Notes under the pieces: model-generated
Seen by the model: the letters and a program-made list of their open reading frames with translations, nothing else
Database searches by the model: none
Told to the model about the DNA's origin: nothing
Source: a virus
Length of the DNA stretch: 27,586 nucleotides
IMG/VR virus record: IMGVR_UViG_3300028654_000060
Location: 1-27,586 of that record
Reading direction: 5' to 3' (one strand)
Program-made: the position numbers and the translations under genes
Shown here: piece by piece, positions 4,998 to 12,541 of the stretch
Numbering within the stretch: position 1 is the first letter of the stretch
Layout: every line of letters begins with the position of its first letter

Positions 4998-5423
4998 TTA
5001 TTTTCGCATCGCCGTGATCTGGGTATCGACCTTGTTCTTCAACTGCTCCATCTCGTTGTGCAGGATCAGGATTCCGTTCGCCTGCGCGACCTTCAGTTCC
5101 TTGATCTGCTCTCCCTGATAGGACAAGACCACGTTCTGCACATTGATGTCACCACGCAGCGCGAAATACAAAGCAGAGACCATGAGCGCAGTACTGACGA
5201 TGGAAACAACCTCTGAAGTCCTGAAGCCAATGCTGTTCAGCCACGACGGTTTGTTTGTGTCTTCCTTTTCCATCTTCAAGTCCATTTCTGGGAAGTGATC
5301 ATCGACAAGAGCGTGATAGTCTTCTTTCCGCAGAGGTACTTCTGTGTCTTCCCCGGCGACGTTGGGACCGTTGGTGGTCAGATACCGCCGACCATCCTTG
5401 GTGATAAATGCTCTCATAACCAT
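4998..5423 (-). CDS. Single-membrane-span protein in the lysis cassette (possible second holin or antiholin), 141 aa
   Basis: I start at ATG 5423 (GAGGAG, six-base spacing); the longer frame to 5567 lies inside the upstream gene. Residues 1-70 are soluble and polar (MRAFITKDGRRYLTT, EVPLRKEDYHALVDDHFPEM), one membrane helix covers about 80-101 (SEVVSIVSTALMVSALYFAL), and the C-terminus is a coiled coil (YQGEQIKELKVAQANGILILHNEMEQLKNKV). Position directly before the lysozyme gene suggests a lysis role. The topology (one span with long flanks) is closer to class III holins or to a regulator than to the two-span holin downstream. No family recognised. Confidence 0.55.
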   Translation of the reverse strand: MVMRAFITKDGRRYLTTNGPNVAGEDTEVPLRKEDYHALVDDHFPEMDLKMEKEDTNKPSWLNSIGFRTSEVVSIVSTALMVSALYFALRGDINVQNVVLSYQGEQIKELKVAQANGILILHNEMEQLKNKVDTQITAMRK

Positions 5424-5433
5424 GTCGATCTCC

Positions 5434-5916
5434 TCAGTGACTTCCGAAATTCCAGCCTCGCCCATTAAAATAATTCGGGCTGTTTGTTCCCTTTGCTGCG
5501 CTATCGTCCGACTGGACCCTGAACGTCGGTGCGAATCTTCCATTGGATGCCTTGAACCCAAAACCACCTTGCCACAGGGCAGCCTTGTCTGTCCTGCCTG
5601 ACCACCTGATCCCGATACGAATATCGAATGGCAGAGAGAGTCTGAGGAAGAGAATGCCGTTGTAATAGAGACTATCTATCCCAACGAGGCGAGGAAGAAA
5701 GACCCACTCGCCGTTCTCTTTGAAGCCCCAGACGAAGGCGAATGAGCGAATCCATATCTTTGGCACGGTGAGCAGATTGCCAAGTTTCCACTGCAACCAT
5801 GACTCGTTGGTGTGTCGATCTTCATAAGAGAACGTCAGAGGCACGAACAGGGAAACGACTCGCGCAACCAATGGAAGAATCAGAAAGTACAAAAGCAGGA
5901 CGAGTGCGTAAATCAT
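5434..5916 (-). CDS. Conserved phage protein of unknown function with N-terminal membrane helix, 160 aa
   Basis: ATG 5916 overlaps the previous stop (ATGA). Residues 2-27 form a membrane helix (MIYALVLLLYFLILPLVARV), after which the protein is aromatic and beta-rich (ESWLQWKLGNLLTVPKIWIRSFAFVWGF). The last 50 residues have a conserved-looking signature: GFGFKASNGRFAPTFRVQSD and the end SPNYFNGRGWNFGSH. I recall relatives with the same C-terminus next to phage lysis or tail genes, but with no known role. It could be a membrane-anchored virion or lysis accessory. Confidence in the gene is high, in any function low. Confidence 0.8.
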   Translation of the reverse strand: MIYALVLLLYFLILPLVARVVSLFVPLTFSYEDRHTNESWLQWKLGNLLTVPKIWIRSFAFVWGFKENGEWVFLPRLVGIDSLYYNGILFLRLSLPFDIRIGIRWSGRTDKAALWQGGFGFKASNGRFAPTFRVQSDDSAAKGTNSPNYFNGRGWNFGSH

Positions 5917-6167
5917 AACCCAAGCGCTTTCTTGAGTTCTGCCAACGCCGTCGGCGAGGCAGAAATCTGATCGACTAACGTCTGTGCAGGATCGACTTGC
6001 ACCTGCATTGTCTTTGAAGATAATGCTTGCTGAGTCTGCTCATCACGTATCGACTGTGCTTCCTCATCCGTGATCGGAACAGCGTCTTTCGGCCAGATTG
6101 GAAGCGACAGCGCAGTACCGTCCATGTCGTCATGCAGAGAACCGTCAGGTGCTTTATGAAGTGCCAT
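5913..6167 (-). CDS. Small protein downstream of tail fibre (possible fibre-associated protein), 84 aa
   Basis: ATG 6167 follows AAGGAAAAA and begins ten bases after the tail-fibre stop; its TGA overlaps the next ATG. The sequence has a polar start (MALHKAPDGSLHDDMDG), a short segment SLPIWPKDAVPITDEEAQSIRD typical of small proteins encoded just after tail fibres, and a C-terminal helix (PTALAELKKALGL). The position and the PITDEEA-type segment suggest a tail-fibre assembly or chaperone-like role, but no catalytic or binding motif is visible. Function is inference. Confidence 0.65.
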   Translation of the reverse strand: MALHKAPDGSLHDDMDGTALSLPIWPKDAVPITDEEAQSIRDEQTQQALSSKTMQVQVDPAQTLVDQISASPTALAELKKALGL

Positions 6168-6176
6168 GATTTTTCC

Positions 6177-9131
6177 TTATCGAAGTTCGGTCCAACTGTT
6201 AAGAGTTCCGTTAATCGCAACGTAGGACATTCCAGGAGGAACAGGCCAGAAGATATCGGAGGATGTGCTGCCACTAAGTCCAGTCGTACCTGAGACAGCA
6301 ACGCCCCCTACAGTTAGAGAAACAGCGCCCGAAAGTGTAATCACACTGACATGAACGAATATCGGCTTACCCGTAGTATTGTAATAAGTAGTGCCCAAAA
6401 TCCTCGTAATGCCGGAACCGTTATTGACGGCGACTTGCCCGTAGCCTATGCCCTGAGTCAAAGGCCCAGTTTGATAAGCGTTTGTCGTGACAGAAGCCAC
6501 AGAAGCAAGTGACGTTGTACCTGTGCCAATATAAGTTCTCGTCTTCTGCACGAACGTCGGATTCGTTCCTGCAACCGTACTCTTGGCGCTGACTGCGTAC
6601 ATCTTTGCATCACCGAGCGAGAACCAATCGCTTGCCCTGTTGCCTGCGGTAATGTCGGCAAGCGTAGTCGAAGGCGTGAAGGTCGTGCCGTTCGGGTGAA
6701 GACAGTAGGGAAGGAACTCGAAGTCTTGAATGTTCCCAGTGTACGCGCCTGCTGCCGTAACGATGTTTCCGAGTTCCAAAATTGTCGTTGGGCAAATCTT
6801 GGCCGCGCTGGTGACGGTAAGCTCCTGCACTCCGTTAAGATAAAGAAAATACTTCCCTGACACTGGATCATAGCAAGCCTCTGCGTCGTAAGACGTTCCG
6901 TTTACAAGCACTGATGCGCCGCTCGTGCTTACAATATCTGCCGACGAACCATTAGACGAAAGCGCCCATCCGAGTTTTGTTGCAGAAATAGACAGGACAA
7001 CACCGAATGCCGTCCCGGCGCTTGTAGCGGCATTGACAAAATATGTCGTTCCAGCTACCACCGCAGGCTTGAATTTGCACCGTATTGTCCAGCCATTCTG
7101 GCCGACGCCGTTGAATGGCGCGGTGATCTTGCTGGTTGTTCCGTTGAACACGCCCATAAAGGTTCCGGCAATCGCGGGTGTCGTATTGCTGTAGGTGATC
7201 GCGGTCGCTGTCCAAGTATTCCCGTAATCATCTGTGCCGACGTTGTTCAGCGACAGGCAGGACTGCGCGACCTGATTGTAGGTGTAACCGTATTGCGGAG
7301 GCGCAAGAGTCGAATTCCACGCGCCCGCAAAAGCTGTCACACTCGTCAGTGCAGTCTGGGGCGTGAAACTCGTTCCGGCAGGATGCTTGCAGTAAGGAAG
7401 GAATTCGAAACCTTGCGCAAACCCCTGCAAACTGTTTGCCGTATAACCGACATAAATCGCTGTGATCGGACACACTTTCAATGCGCTCGTCGTCGTCAAT
7501 GTTGCATCTGCTGTGCCATTCAGATAGACGTAATATTTTCCTGCAATCGGGTCATATGTGACTTCGAGATCAAACCAAGTGCTATTGGATAGCGTTACAC
7601 TACCCGACACAGAGTTAATAACATCTGTCGTCGTTCCGTTTGAACTGACAGCGGCAACCAATTTGCTTGTGTTGATCGACAGCACTACACCGAAACCCGC
7701 AGCGTTGATTGCCGAGAACAGACTTTGCGTCGTTGCGACGTTGGTCGAATAGAACGCACCACGCAACGTCCAGCCACCATTGCCCAAAGTCGTTACGGCA
7801 TAAGTCAGATTGTTTGTTGCGCCAAAAACCCCGTAGTAAGTTCCTGCAAACTTCGGCGTGGCATTGGCAAACGTGACACCTGTATTCGTCCAAGTGTTTC
7901 CGAGAGGGTCGGTGAATCCGTTATTAAGACTGAGATTTGCCTGCGGCGGATGTCCACAACCACTCGCTAGACCAACAACAATGTCACGATAGATGTAAGA
8001 CAATTCGTAAGGCGGTAATCCGACAATGCCTGTGATGTCAGCCGACGTGACTTCAAGCAAGTCGACTGCGCCGTTTGCGTTATACCCCACCGCCGAAGTG
8101 ACCATCAAAGGCGTAGCTGTAGCCGCTAAATTTGGATTAAGTCCAGAACCTGTCGTCAATGCTGAAGCCACGCCTGCCGTTTGAACACCATTCAACACTG
8201 TCTGACGAACAGGAATGTCTTGCGGCAACAATTGCGGAACAATGCTTTGCACAACCCAATCGGTGCCGTCGTTAATAATGTCAGAAGTCCAACCCGCAAT
8301 AACTTGGGTGCTGGTAATAAATTGCTTTGTACCAGTCGAGTCGTAATACTTGAGATTGAGTGCAGCAAGGCCTGACACGGCAAGTGTCGGACTCGCTCCA
8401 GGCGCTGCATTGAACGTCACGTTATATCGTACCTTGGCTGCGTTCGCCGAAAGCACTGGCGACGGCGTAAGCGTGTAGGCTGTGCTTGTTCCGCCCGTTG
8501 TAAAGGCTTCATAAATCTGCGAGGCAATCTGCGTGTTCTGCACATACTGATTCGGCACCGACGGATTCAGTGCATTGAGCAGTCCGACATTGACTGCAGA
8601 GATGCCTGCATCAAAGACTGCGCCCAAGTCATTGACAGTAACCACTGTCGTGATGCCGCCACCAAATACTGCAGAGACCACATAGCCGTAGACTGTGCCG
8701 CCAGAATTCGTCGTTTGAACCCGACGATTGACTTGGAAGATACCGGTCAGATTGCCGATGACTGAGAACGACGTGCCACTGATATAGCTCGGCACTGCAG
8801 AGACTGTGATCCACTCAGAAGCAGTGTTCGTCGCATCATTCACGCCCGAAATGTTGTCGAGCGTGTATCCAATCGGCGTGAGCGTTGAACTAGTGATCGT
8901 GAACTTGTACTTTATACCTCCGCCTAGCCAGATTTCATTAGCGAAACGTCCTGCAGAGTCGAGAACAATCGGATTGGCGTTCTGCACTGCCTGCGTAGAA
9001 TCAGTCCAAGTTGCTGTCGGCGTCGTGCTGCCTGCAAAATAAGTGTTGACTAGGCCACCTGCAAGAATGATGCCCTGATTGTCGAACAACTGCGAACCCG
9101 CACCAAAGACGGGACTCAGATATGCGCTCAT
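6177..9131 (-). CDS. Tail fibre / receptor-binding protein with two tandem LamG-like domains, 984 aa
   Basis: Residues 1-95 (YLSPVFGAGSQLFDNQG, ILAGGLVNTYFAGSTTP, PIVLDSAGRF) match the virion-attachment N-terminus common in podophage tail fibres. Residues 205-300 are a beta domain (AFTTGGTSTAYTLTP ... DWVV). Two concanavalin/LamG-like repeats follow, about 396-600 and 622-828, each with SLNN, GNTWT, GNGGWT or GQNGWT, FGVVLSI, YDP-GKYY/F-YLNG, and QGFEFLPYC-HP or QDFEFLPYC-HP. Residues 835-984 form a C-terminal region ending FWPVPPGMSYVAINGTLNSW. LamG-type folds often bind glycans, so the repeats probably engage host surface polysaccharide; there is no obvious depolymerase motif. ATG 9131 overlaps the ATP-grasp stop (ATGA), with GAGGAG inside that gene. 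Confidence 0.88.
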   Translation of the reverse strand: MSAYLSPVFGAGSQLFDNQGIILAGGLVNTYFAGSTTPTATWTDSTQAVQNANPIVLDSAGRFANEIWLGGGIKYKFTITSSTLTPIGYTLDNISGVNDATNTASEWITVSAVPSYISGTSFSVIGNLTGIFQVNRRVQTTNSGGTVYGYVVSAVFGGGITTVVTVNDLGAVFDAGISAVNVGLLNALNPSVPNQYVQNTQIASQIYEAFTTGGTSTAYTLTPSPVLSANAAKVRYNVTFNAAPGASPTLAVSGLAALNLKYYDSTGTKQFITSTQVIAGWTSDIINDGTDWVVQSIVPQLLPQDIPVRQTVLNGVQTAGVASALTTGSGLNPNLAATATPLMVTSAVGYNANGAVDLLEVTSADITGIVGLPPYELSYIYRDIVVGLASGCGHPPQANLSLNNGFTDPLGNTWTNTGVTFANATPKFAGTYYGVFGATNNLTYAVTTLGNGGWTLRGAFYSTNVATTQSLFSAINAAGFGVVLSINTSKLVAAVSSNGTTTDVINSVSGSVTLSNSTWFDLEVTYDPIAGKYYVYLNGTADATLTTTSALKVCPITAIYVGYTANSLQGFAQGFEFLPYCKHPAGTSFTPQTALTSVTAFAGAWNSTLAPPQYGYTYNQVAQSCLSLNNVGTDDYGNTWTATAITYSNTTPAIAGTFMGVFNGTTSKITAPFNGVGQNGWTIRCKFKPAVVAGTTYFVNAATSAGTAFGVVLSISATKLGWALSSNGSSADIVSTSGASVLVNGTSYDAEACYDPVSGKYFLYLNGVQELTVTSAAKICPTTILELGNIVTAAGAYTGNIQDFEFLPYCLHPNGTTFTPSTTLADITAGNRASDWFSLGDAKMYAVSAKSTVAGTNPTFVQKTRTYIGTGTTSLASVASVTTNAYQTGPLTQGIGYGQVAVNNGSGITRILGTTYYNTTGKPIFVHVSVITLSGAVSLTVGGVAVSGTTGLSGSTSSDIFWPVPPGMSYVAINGTLNSWTELR
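6648..7268 (-). repeat. Tail-fibre LamG-like repeat, second copy
   Basis: Encodes residues about 622-828. It shares with the first copy the pattern SLNN...GNTWT...GVFN/GVFG...NGWT...FGVVLSI...YDPVSGKY...YLNG...FEFLPYC-HP...FTP, indicating a tandem duplication that has diverged. Confidence 0.8.
7332..7946 (-). repeat. Tail-fibre LamG-like repeat, first copy
   Basis: Encodes residues about 396-600. Both copies keep a Cys before HP at the FLPYC turn and another Cys in a VCPIT / ICPTT segment, perhaps a conserved pair. Confidence 0.8.
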
Positions 9132-10459
9132 TTCTTCTCCTCATAATTGCAGTGTAATGCGTAGCCCATCTTGTGTAATTCGGGCAGTTGCTTTTCGAGT
9201 CCTTCGCCTATATCGTCGCGCAGAATGTCATTGCTCAAGTTCAACTGTTCTGACGTCTTGTACGCTCTGCCAGACGCTTGCTTGACGTCTTTGCCGAAGC
9301 CTGTCACCACGACAGCATAGTCACCAGTGGTATTCCACGTCGGGCGCTTCGTGAGTTTTTCGCCGTCCATGTCCCATCTCGGATCGATCTTAACGGCTTG
9401 TGGGTGAAGATGTCGTTTGTTTCCTCGCGTGACGCCGTAGATTGGAACGTCCGATACTTCGCGTTTCGTGTCATGACCGTGCGGAAAATCAGCATGAGCT
9501 AACACTAGGCAGCAGCCTATGTCCTCCTTGAATGAAGTCGTATCTTTACCGTTGAGCGCATCCTTCATCCACGCAATCGGGTCGTCTGCTGTCGAACCGA
9601 GCATCATGTTTTCAATTGGCCACCCGAATCGGCAAGTCCATTCGGTAGGCCACGGCTTGCCGGTTTCATCAATCATGAATCCAAGCGCTGTGTCGCCTGT
9701 GTGATTGAGCTTGACGAGTTCTTTTTCGAGTTTCGCAAGTGTCTCTTCGCCGAGTTTCGATTCTTTCGTGAAGTAGGCAATTGTTCCCATTTCACCTGTG
9801 TTCGGGCCATGATTGCCGCTCATCAGCTTCTTGTGTTCAAACGATTCGTTCCATTGTCCGACAAAACCTTTACTGCCCATGAAGCGCGAAACACCCATCT
9901 CAATACCTTTGATGAATGCCTGCAGCATCACGTCGCCTTTTGGTTCGTTCTTCTGCGCAATGATTCTGTCCATCCATTCGAGCAAGTCGTGCGGGCCTTT
10001 CGAGACATAAGTCAACGACTTGTCTTCGTTGTCGCCAAGCGTCTTGAACACAAAGCGTTCTTTCGTCTTCACAACATGTTTGTAAGCATCTTGCATCGAC
10101 TTGAACGTTTGATAAGGCGCAGTTTCAATGCCGACTTTCTCCATCAACTCCATGCCTGCCTTGCGCGAGATTTCAAGATTGGCAGAAGCAACTGATGGGC
10201 CAAATATCGGAAAACCTTTCTTGCGGAAGAACTCTAAACGCTCGACATACTTGTCATTCGACGTGCTAATAATCAAGTCGGCCCACTGCACTGACGGCAC
10301 CCAGTTCTCGATCTTCTCGATACCTTTAAAACCGTTGCCTGTCTGTTTGCTGATCGACGGTTTGTTATCGAGGAACCAACGCACTTGGTGCCCTGCTTCT
10401 GCTGCTCGCCAGGCAATCGAAAGCGCCACGCCGTCGGTATCGATTATGAGCAGTTTCAT
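9128..10459 (-). CDS. ATP-grasp protein related to GAR synthetase (PurD-like), 443 aa
   Basis: Full-length relative of phosphoribosylamine-glycine ligase by order of motifs: an N-domain (MKLLIIDTDGVALSIAWRA), IFGPSVASANLEISRK (85-100, as in PurD FGPTKxAAxLExSK), an ATP-grasp domain with GPNTGEMG (218-225, PurD GPNTGGMG) and EWTCRFGWP (273-281, PurD EFNCRFGDP), and a C-domain with GDYAVVVTGFG (379-389) and RDDIG (414-418). Several PurD hallmarks are altered: the N-terminal GxGGREHA loop reads DTDGVALS, the VGPExPL segment reads ISTSNDKY, and the metal-ligand Asn of EFN is Thr. It probably ligates something other than phosphoribosylamine and glycine. Coupled by ATGA overlaps to an ejection-type gene upstream and the tail fibre downstream. 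Confidence 0.8.
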   Translation of the reverse strand: MKLLIIDTDGVALSIAWRAAEAGHQVRWFLDNKPSISKQTGNGFKGIEKIENWVPSVQWADLIISTSNDKYVERLEFFRKKGFPIFGPSVASANLEISRKAGMELMEKVGIETAPYQTFKSMQDAYKHVVKTKERFVFKTLGDNEDKSLTYVSKGPHDLLEWMDRIIAQKNEPKGDVMLQAFIKGIEMGVSRFMGSKGFVGQWNESFEHKKLMSGNHGPNTGEMGTIAYFTKESKLGEETLAKLEKELVKLNHTGDTALGFMIDETGKPWPTEWTCRFGWPIENMMLGSTADDPIAWMKDALNGKDTTSFKEDIGCCLVLAHADFPHGHDTKREVSDVPIYGVTRGNKRHLHPQAVKIDPRWDMDGEKLTKRPTWNTTGDYAVVVTGFGKDVKQASGRAYKTSEQLNLSNDILRDDIGEGLEKQLPELHKMGYALHCNYEEKK

Positions 10460-12537
10460 TCTTGTTGCTCCTCAGCCTGAACTTCTCCTACTGCTGCAGC
10501 GGGCGTTGCTTTTCGTGCGTTGCTCCACAGTCCATATTGCCGATTCTTTTTTCGTTCAAGCTTGCTGATTTCTTGCACTTCTTTAGCCGGCGCAGCACTT
10601 GGATTGAGTGATTCTTCCACCCGGCCCTTTAACGCTTTCTGTTCAGCAGATTTGCCAATCAGACTCCCTGCAAAATTCGCAGCCCTACCCGCCATTCCAA
10701 ATAAGTGAGTCGCTGCAACTTTCGCTACTTCTTTTGCCGCTGCGTCTTTGAGATTGATTGCCGTATCGCTGCCTGACACACGCCCTGACGAAGTTTTCAA
10801 TTCCCTTGACGTCTGCAGAATGTCATACAGTCGATCAACAGCGTCTTCGCCCAACAAATGATTAAGCTTCTCGCGCCCAATTGCTTTCACACCATTGCGA
10901 AACTCGGCAGGTGAGAAAACAGGATTGCCTTTTTCGTCAAGTCCGATGCCTTTTGTCGAGCGTTCGACAAGATAGTCGATTGCTTGGCCTTGCATGTTGC
11001 GAACAGCTTGCCATGCACCAGGCTCTTTTTTAGGACTGACGGACAAGAGGCTTGTCGTGACATCGCGCAACTCATCGAGCGAACCATTTACAACAAGCTT
11101 GTGGAAGATGTCTTCACTTGCTGTCCGATAATCTGTTCTCGTTTTCTTTGCAATGATGTCTGCAATTGCAGCACGATCTTCAAACTCCATGCCGTGTTCT
11201 AGCCGCGCTGCTCTTGCTTGCCGATAAAGATCACCGCCGACGCCTTGCGTGATGTCGTTGATACGGCTTTTTGCCACGCCCATGAAATGCGCTGCAGCAG
11301 GGTTTGAATTACGCAGTTGATTCGCTGACTGATACAGCGCTTCCATATCGTCAATGGTGAGCTTTCCGCCGCTTTCTTTTTTCAACGCTTGATACTTGCT
11401 TTCAAGCGCAGAGATTGCGGGAACCGCAACACCTTGTGATCGATTCTCGTCAAAGAAGTCTTCAAGCGCTTTCGTGCGCACTCGTGCTTTTGTTTCGCCC
11501 GAATCTCTCGCTTGTTTGTACAGCATGTCGACATTCGACATGCTTGCCTTTGCTTTCTTTTCTAACGCATCAGCAACCGAAATGCCCGTATCGCGCTCAT
11601 TTTCAGAAGTCTTTTGTCCTGCACGTTTCTTGTCAGTCTCTTCTAACGCAGTAACCAACGCTGCGTTGTTTTCGAGATTTCGTTGACGCAACGCTTCACC
11701 ACCTTCTTTGCCGAGCGCTGTCTGTTCTTCAAATCGTACCTGCTCAGGCGAACGAGTGACCGAACCTAAAGTCGGACTGACTCCCAAATCCCGTTGTCGT
11801 TGCATGCGTTCGGATTGTTCTGCAGTCAGAGTGCGCAAAGGCGAATAGTCTTTTCCCGCAACAGGCACTGCCGCTTTGTTTGCTTTGAAAGGCGCACCTG
11901 CAAGCGTCATTGCAACTTCAGGTGCAGCTTCTCCAATAGATTCGCCGATAGCGCCGCCTTTTTCTGCCCCTGTGGTAGCACCCTCTTTACCGCCTAGCGC
12001 ATAGCCTACGCCTGCGCCAACCCCTTTGCCAACGTCTTTGGCTATCACACCTGTCGCTTCTTTTGCAACATCAACACCTGCACCCATTAACTCGCCGATA
12101 AGCTGTCCTTGCGCAGAACGCGGTTGATACGTTCCTGCTTTTTGGACGTCACGAATCGTCTCGGTGCCTTTTTCGGCAGCATCTTGCAATGTGTCACCAC
12201 GCGCAAGACGATAACCTGTTCGCGCAGCGCCCGCTAATCCACCGACTGCGCTTGACGCTGCCCCTGTTACGCCTGACAGAACTGTTTCACCAATGCCTTT
12301 TGCTGCTGCATCGACAACACCGCTCTTGACTGCATCCTTTGCTGATTCACCGTACAGTCGGGCAAAGCGTCCTGCTTTGCCTTCGGACGCTTTCGTTGGC
12401 GAACTGTATTCGCTCATGTCATACTTTGAATCGTCGGCAGGTTCAGAGACTGAATCAAGCCAACTGTTATCAGGCGTCTTTTTCTCCTTTGCAGGAGCGC
12501 CTTCTGACACTGTAGAAACGTCGTCAAGCCAACCCAT
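10456..12537 (-). CDS. Large internal virion / DNA-ejection-type protein, 693 aa
   Basis: Third of three large genes between the tail accessory and fibre genes, the place of ejection proteins in short-tailed phages. The N-terminus carries two copies of a short motif (GWLDDVS at 2-8, SWLDSVS at 25-31). Residues 75-215 are rich in Gly and Ala with glycine-zipper spacing (LSGVTGAASSAVGGLAGAA, GKGVGAGVGYALGG), suited to membrane insertion. From about 220 the protein is charged and helical (LTAEQSERMQRQRDLGVSPTLG, RKRAGQ type) to the end, with a second Gly/Ala stretch near 630-650. By synteny it corresponds to P22 gp16/gp20-class proteins that leave the virion to open a path for DNA. No lysozyme motif seen. 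Confidence 0.65.
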   Translation of the reverse strand: MGWLDDVSTVSEGAPAKEKKTPDNSWLDSVSEPADDSKYDMSEYSSPTKASEGKAGRFARLYGESAKDAVKSGVVDAAAKGIGETVLSGVTGAASSAVGGLAGAARTGYRLARGDTLQDAAEKGTETIRDVQKAGTYQPRSAQGQLIGELMGAGVDVAKEATGVIAKDVGKGVGAGVGYALGGKEGATTGAEKGGAIGESIGEAAPEVAMTLAGAPFKANKAAVPVAGKDYSPLRTLTAEQSERMQRQRDLGVSPTLGSVTRSPEQVRFEEQTALGKEGGEALRQRNLENNAALVTALEETDKKRAGQKTSENERDTGISVADALEKKAKASMSNVDMLYKQARDSGETKARVRTKALEDFFDENRSQGVAVPAISALESKYQALKKESGGKLTIDDMEALYQSANQLRNSNPAAAHFMGVAKSRINDITQGVGGDLYRQARAARLEHGMEFEDRAAIADIIAKKTRTDYRTASEDIFHKLVVNGSLDELRDVTTSLLSVSPKKEPGAWQAVRNMQGQAIDYLVERSTKGIGLDEKGNPVFSPAEFRNGVKAIGREKLNHLLGEDAVDRLYDILQTSRELKTSSGRVSGSDTAINLKDAAAKEVAKVAATHLFGMAGRAANFAGSLIGKSAEQKALKGRVEESLNPSAAPAKEVQEISKLERKKNRQYGLWSNARKATPAAAVGEVQAEEQQE

Positions 12538-12541
12538 GGCA

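Noticed and set aside
5424-5567. Longer N-terminus for the single-span lysis-cassette protein
   Set aside because: It would overlap 134 bases of the upstream gene and has no ribosome site; GAGGAG lies just upstream of ATG 5423.
6177-9131. Diversity-generating retroelement with the tail fibre as its target, as in BPP-1
   Set aside because: No reverse transcriptase, no template repeat and no adenine-biased variable repeat seen. The repeats in the fibre are protein-domain duplications.
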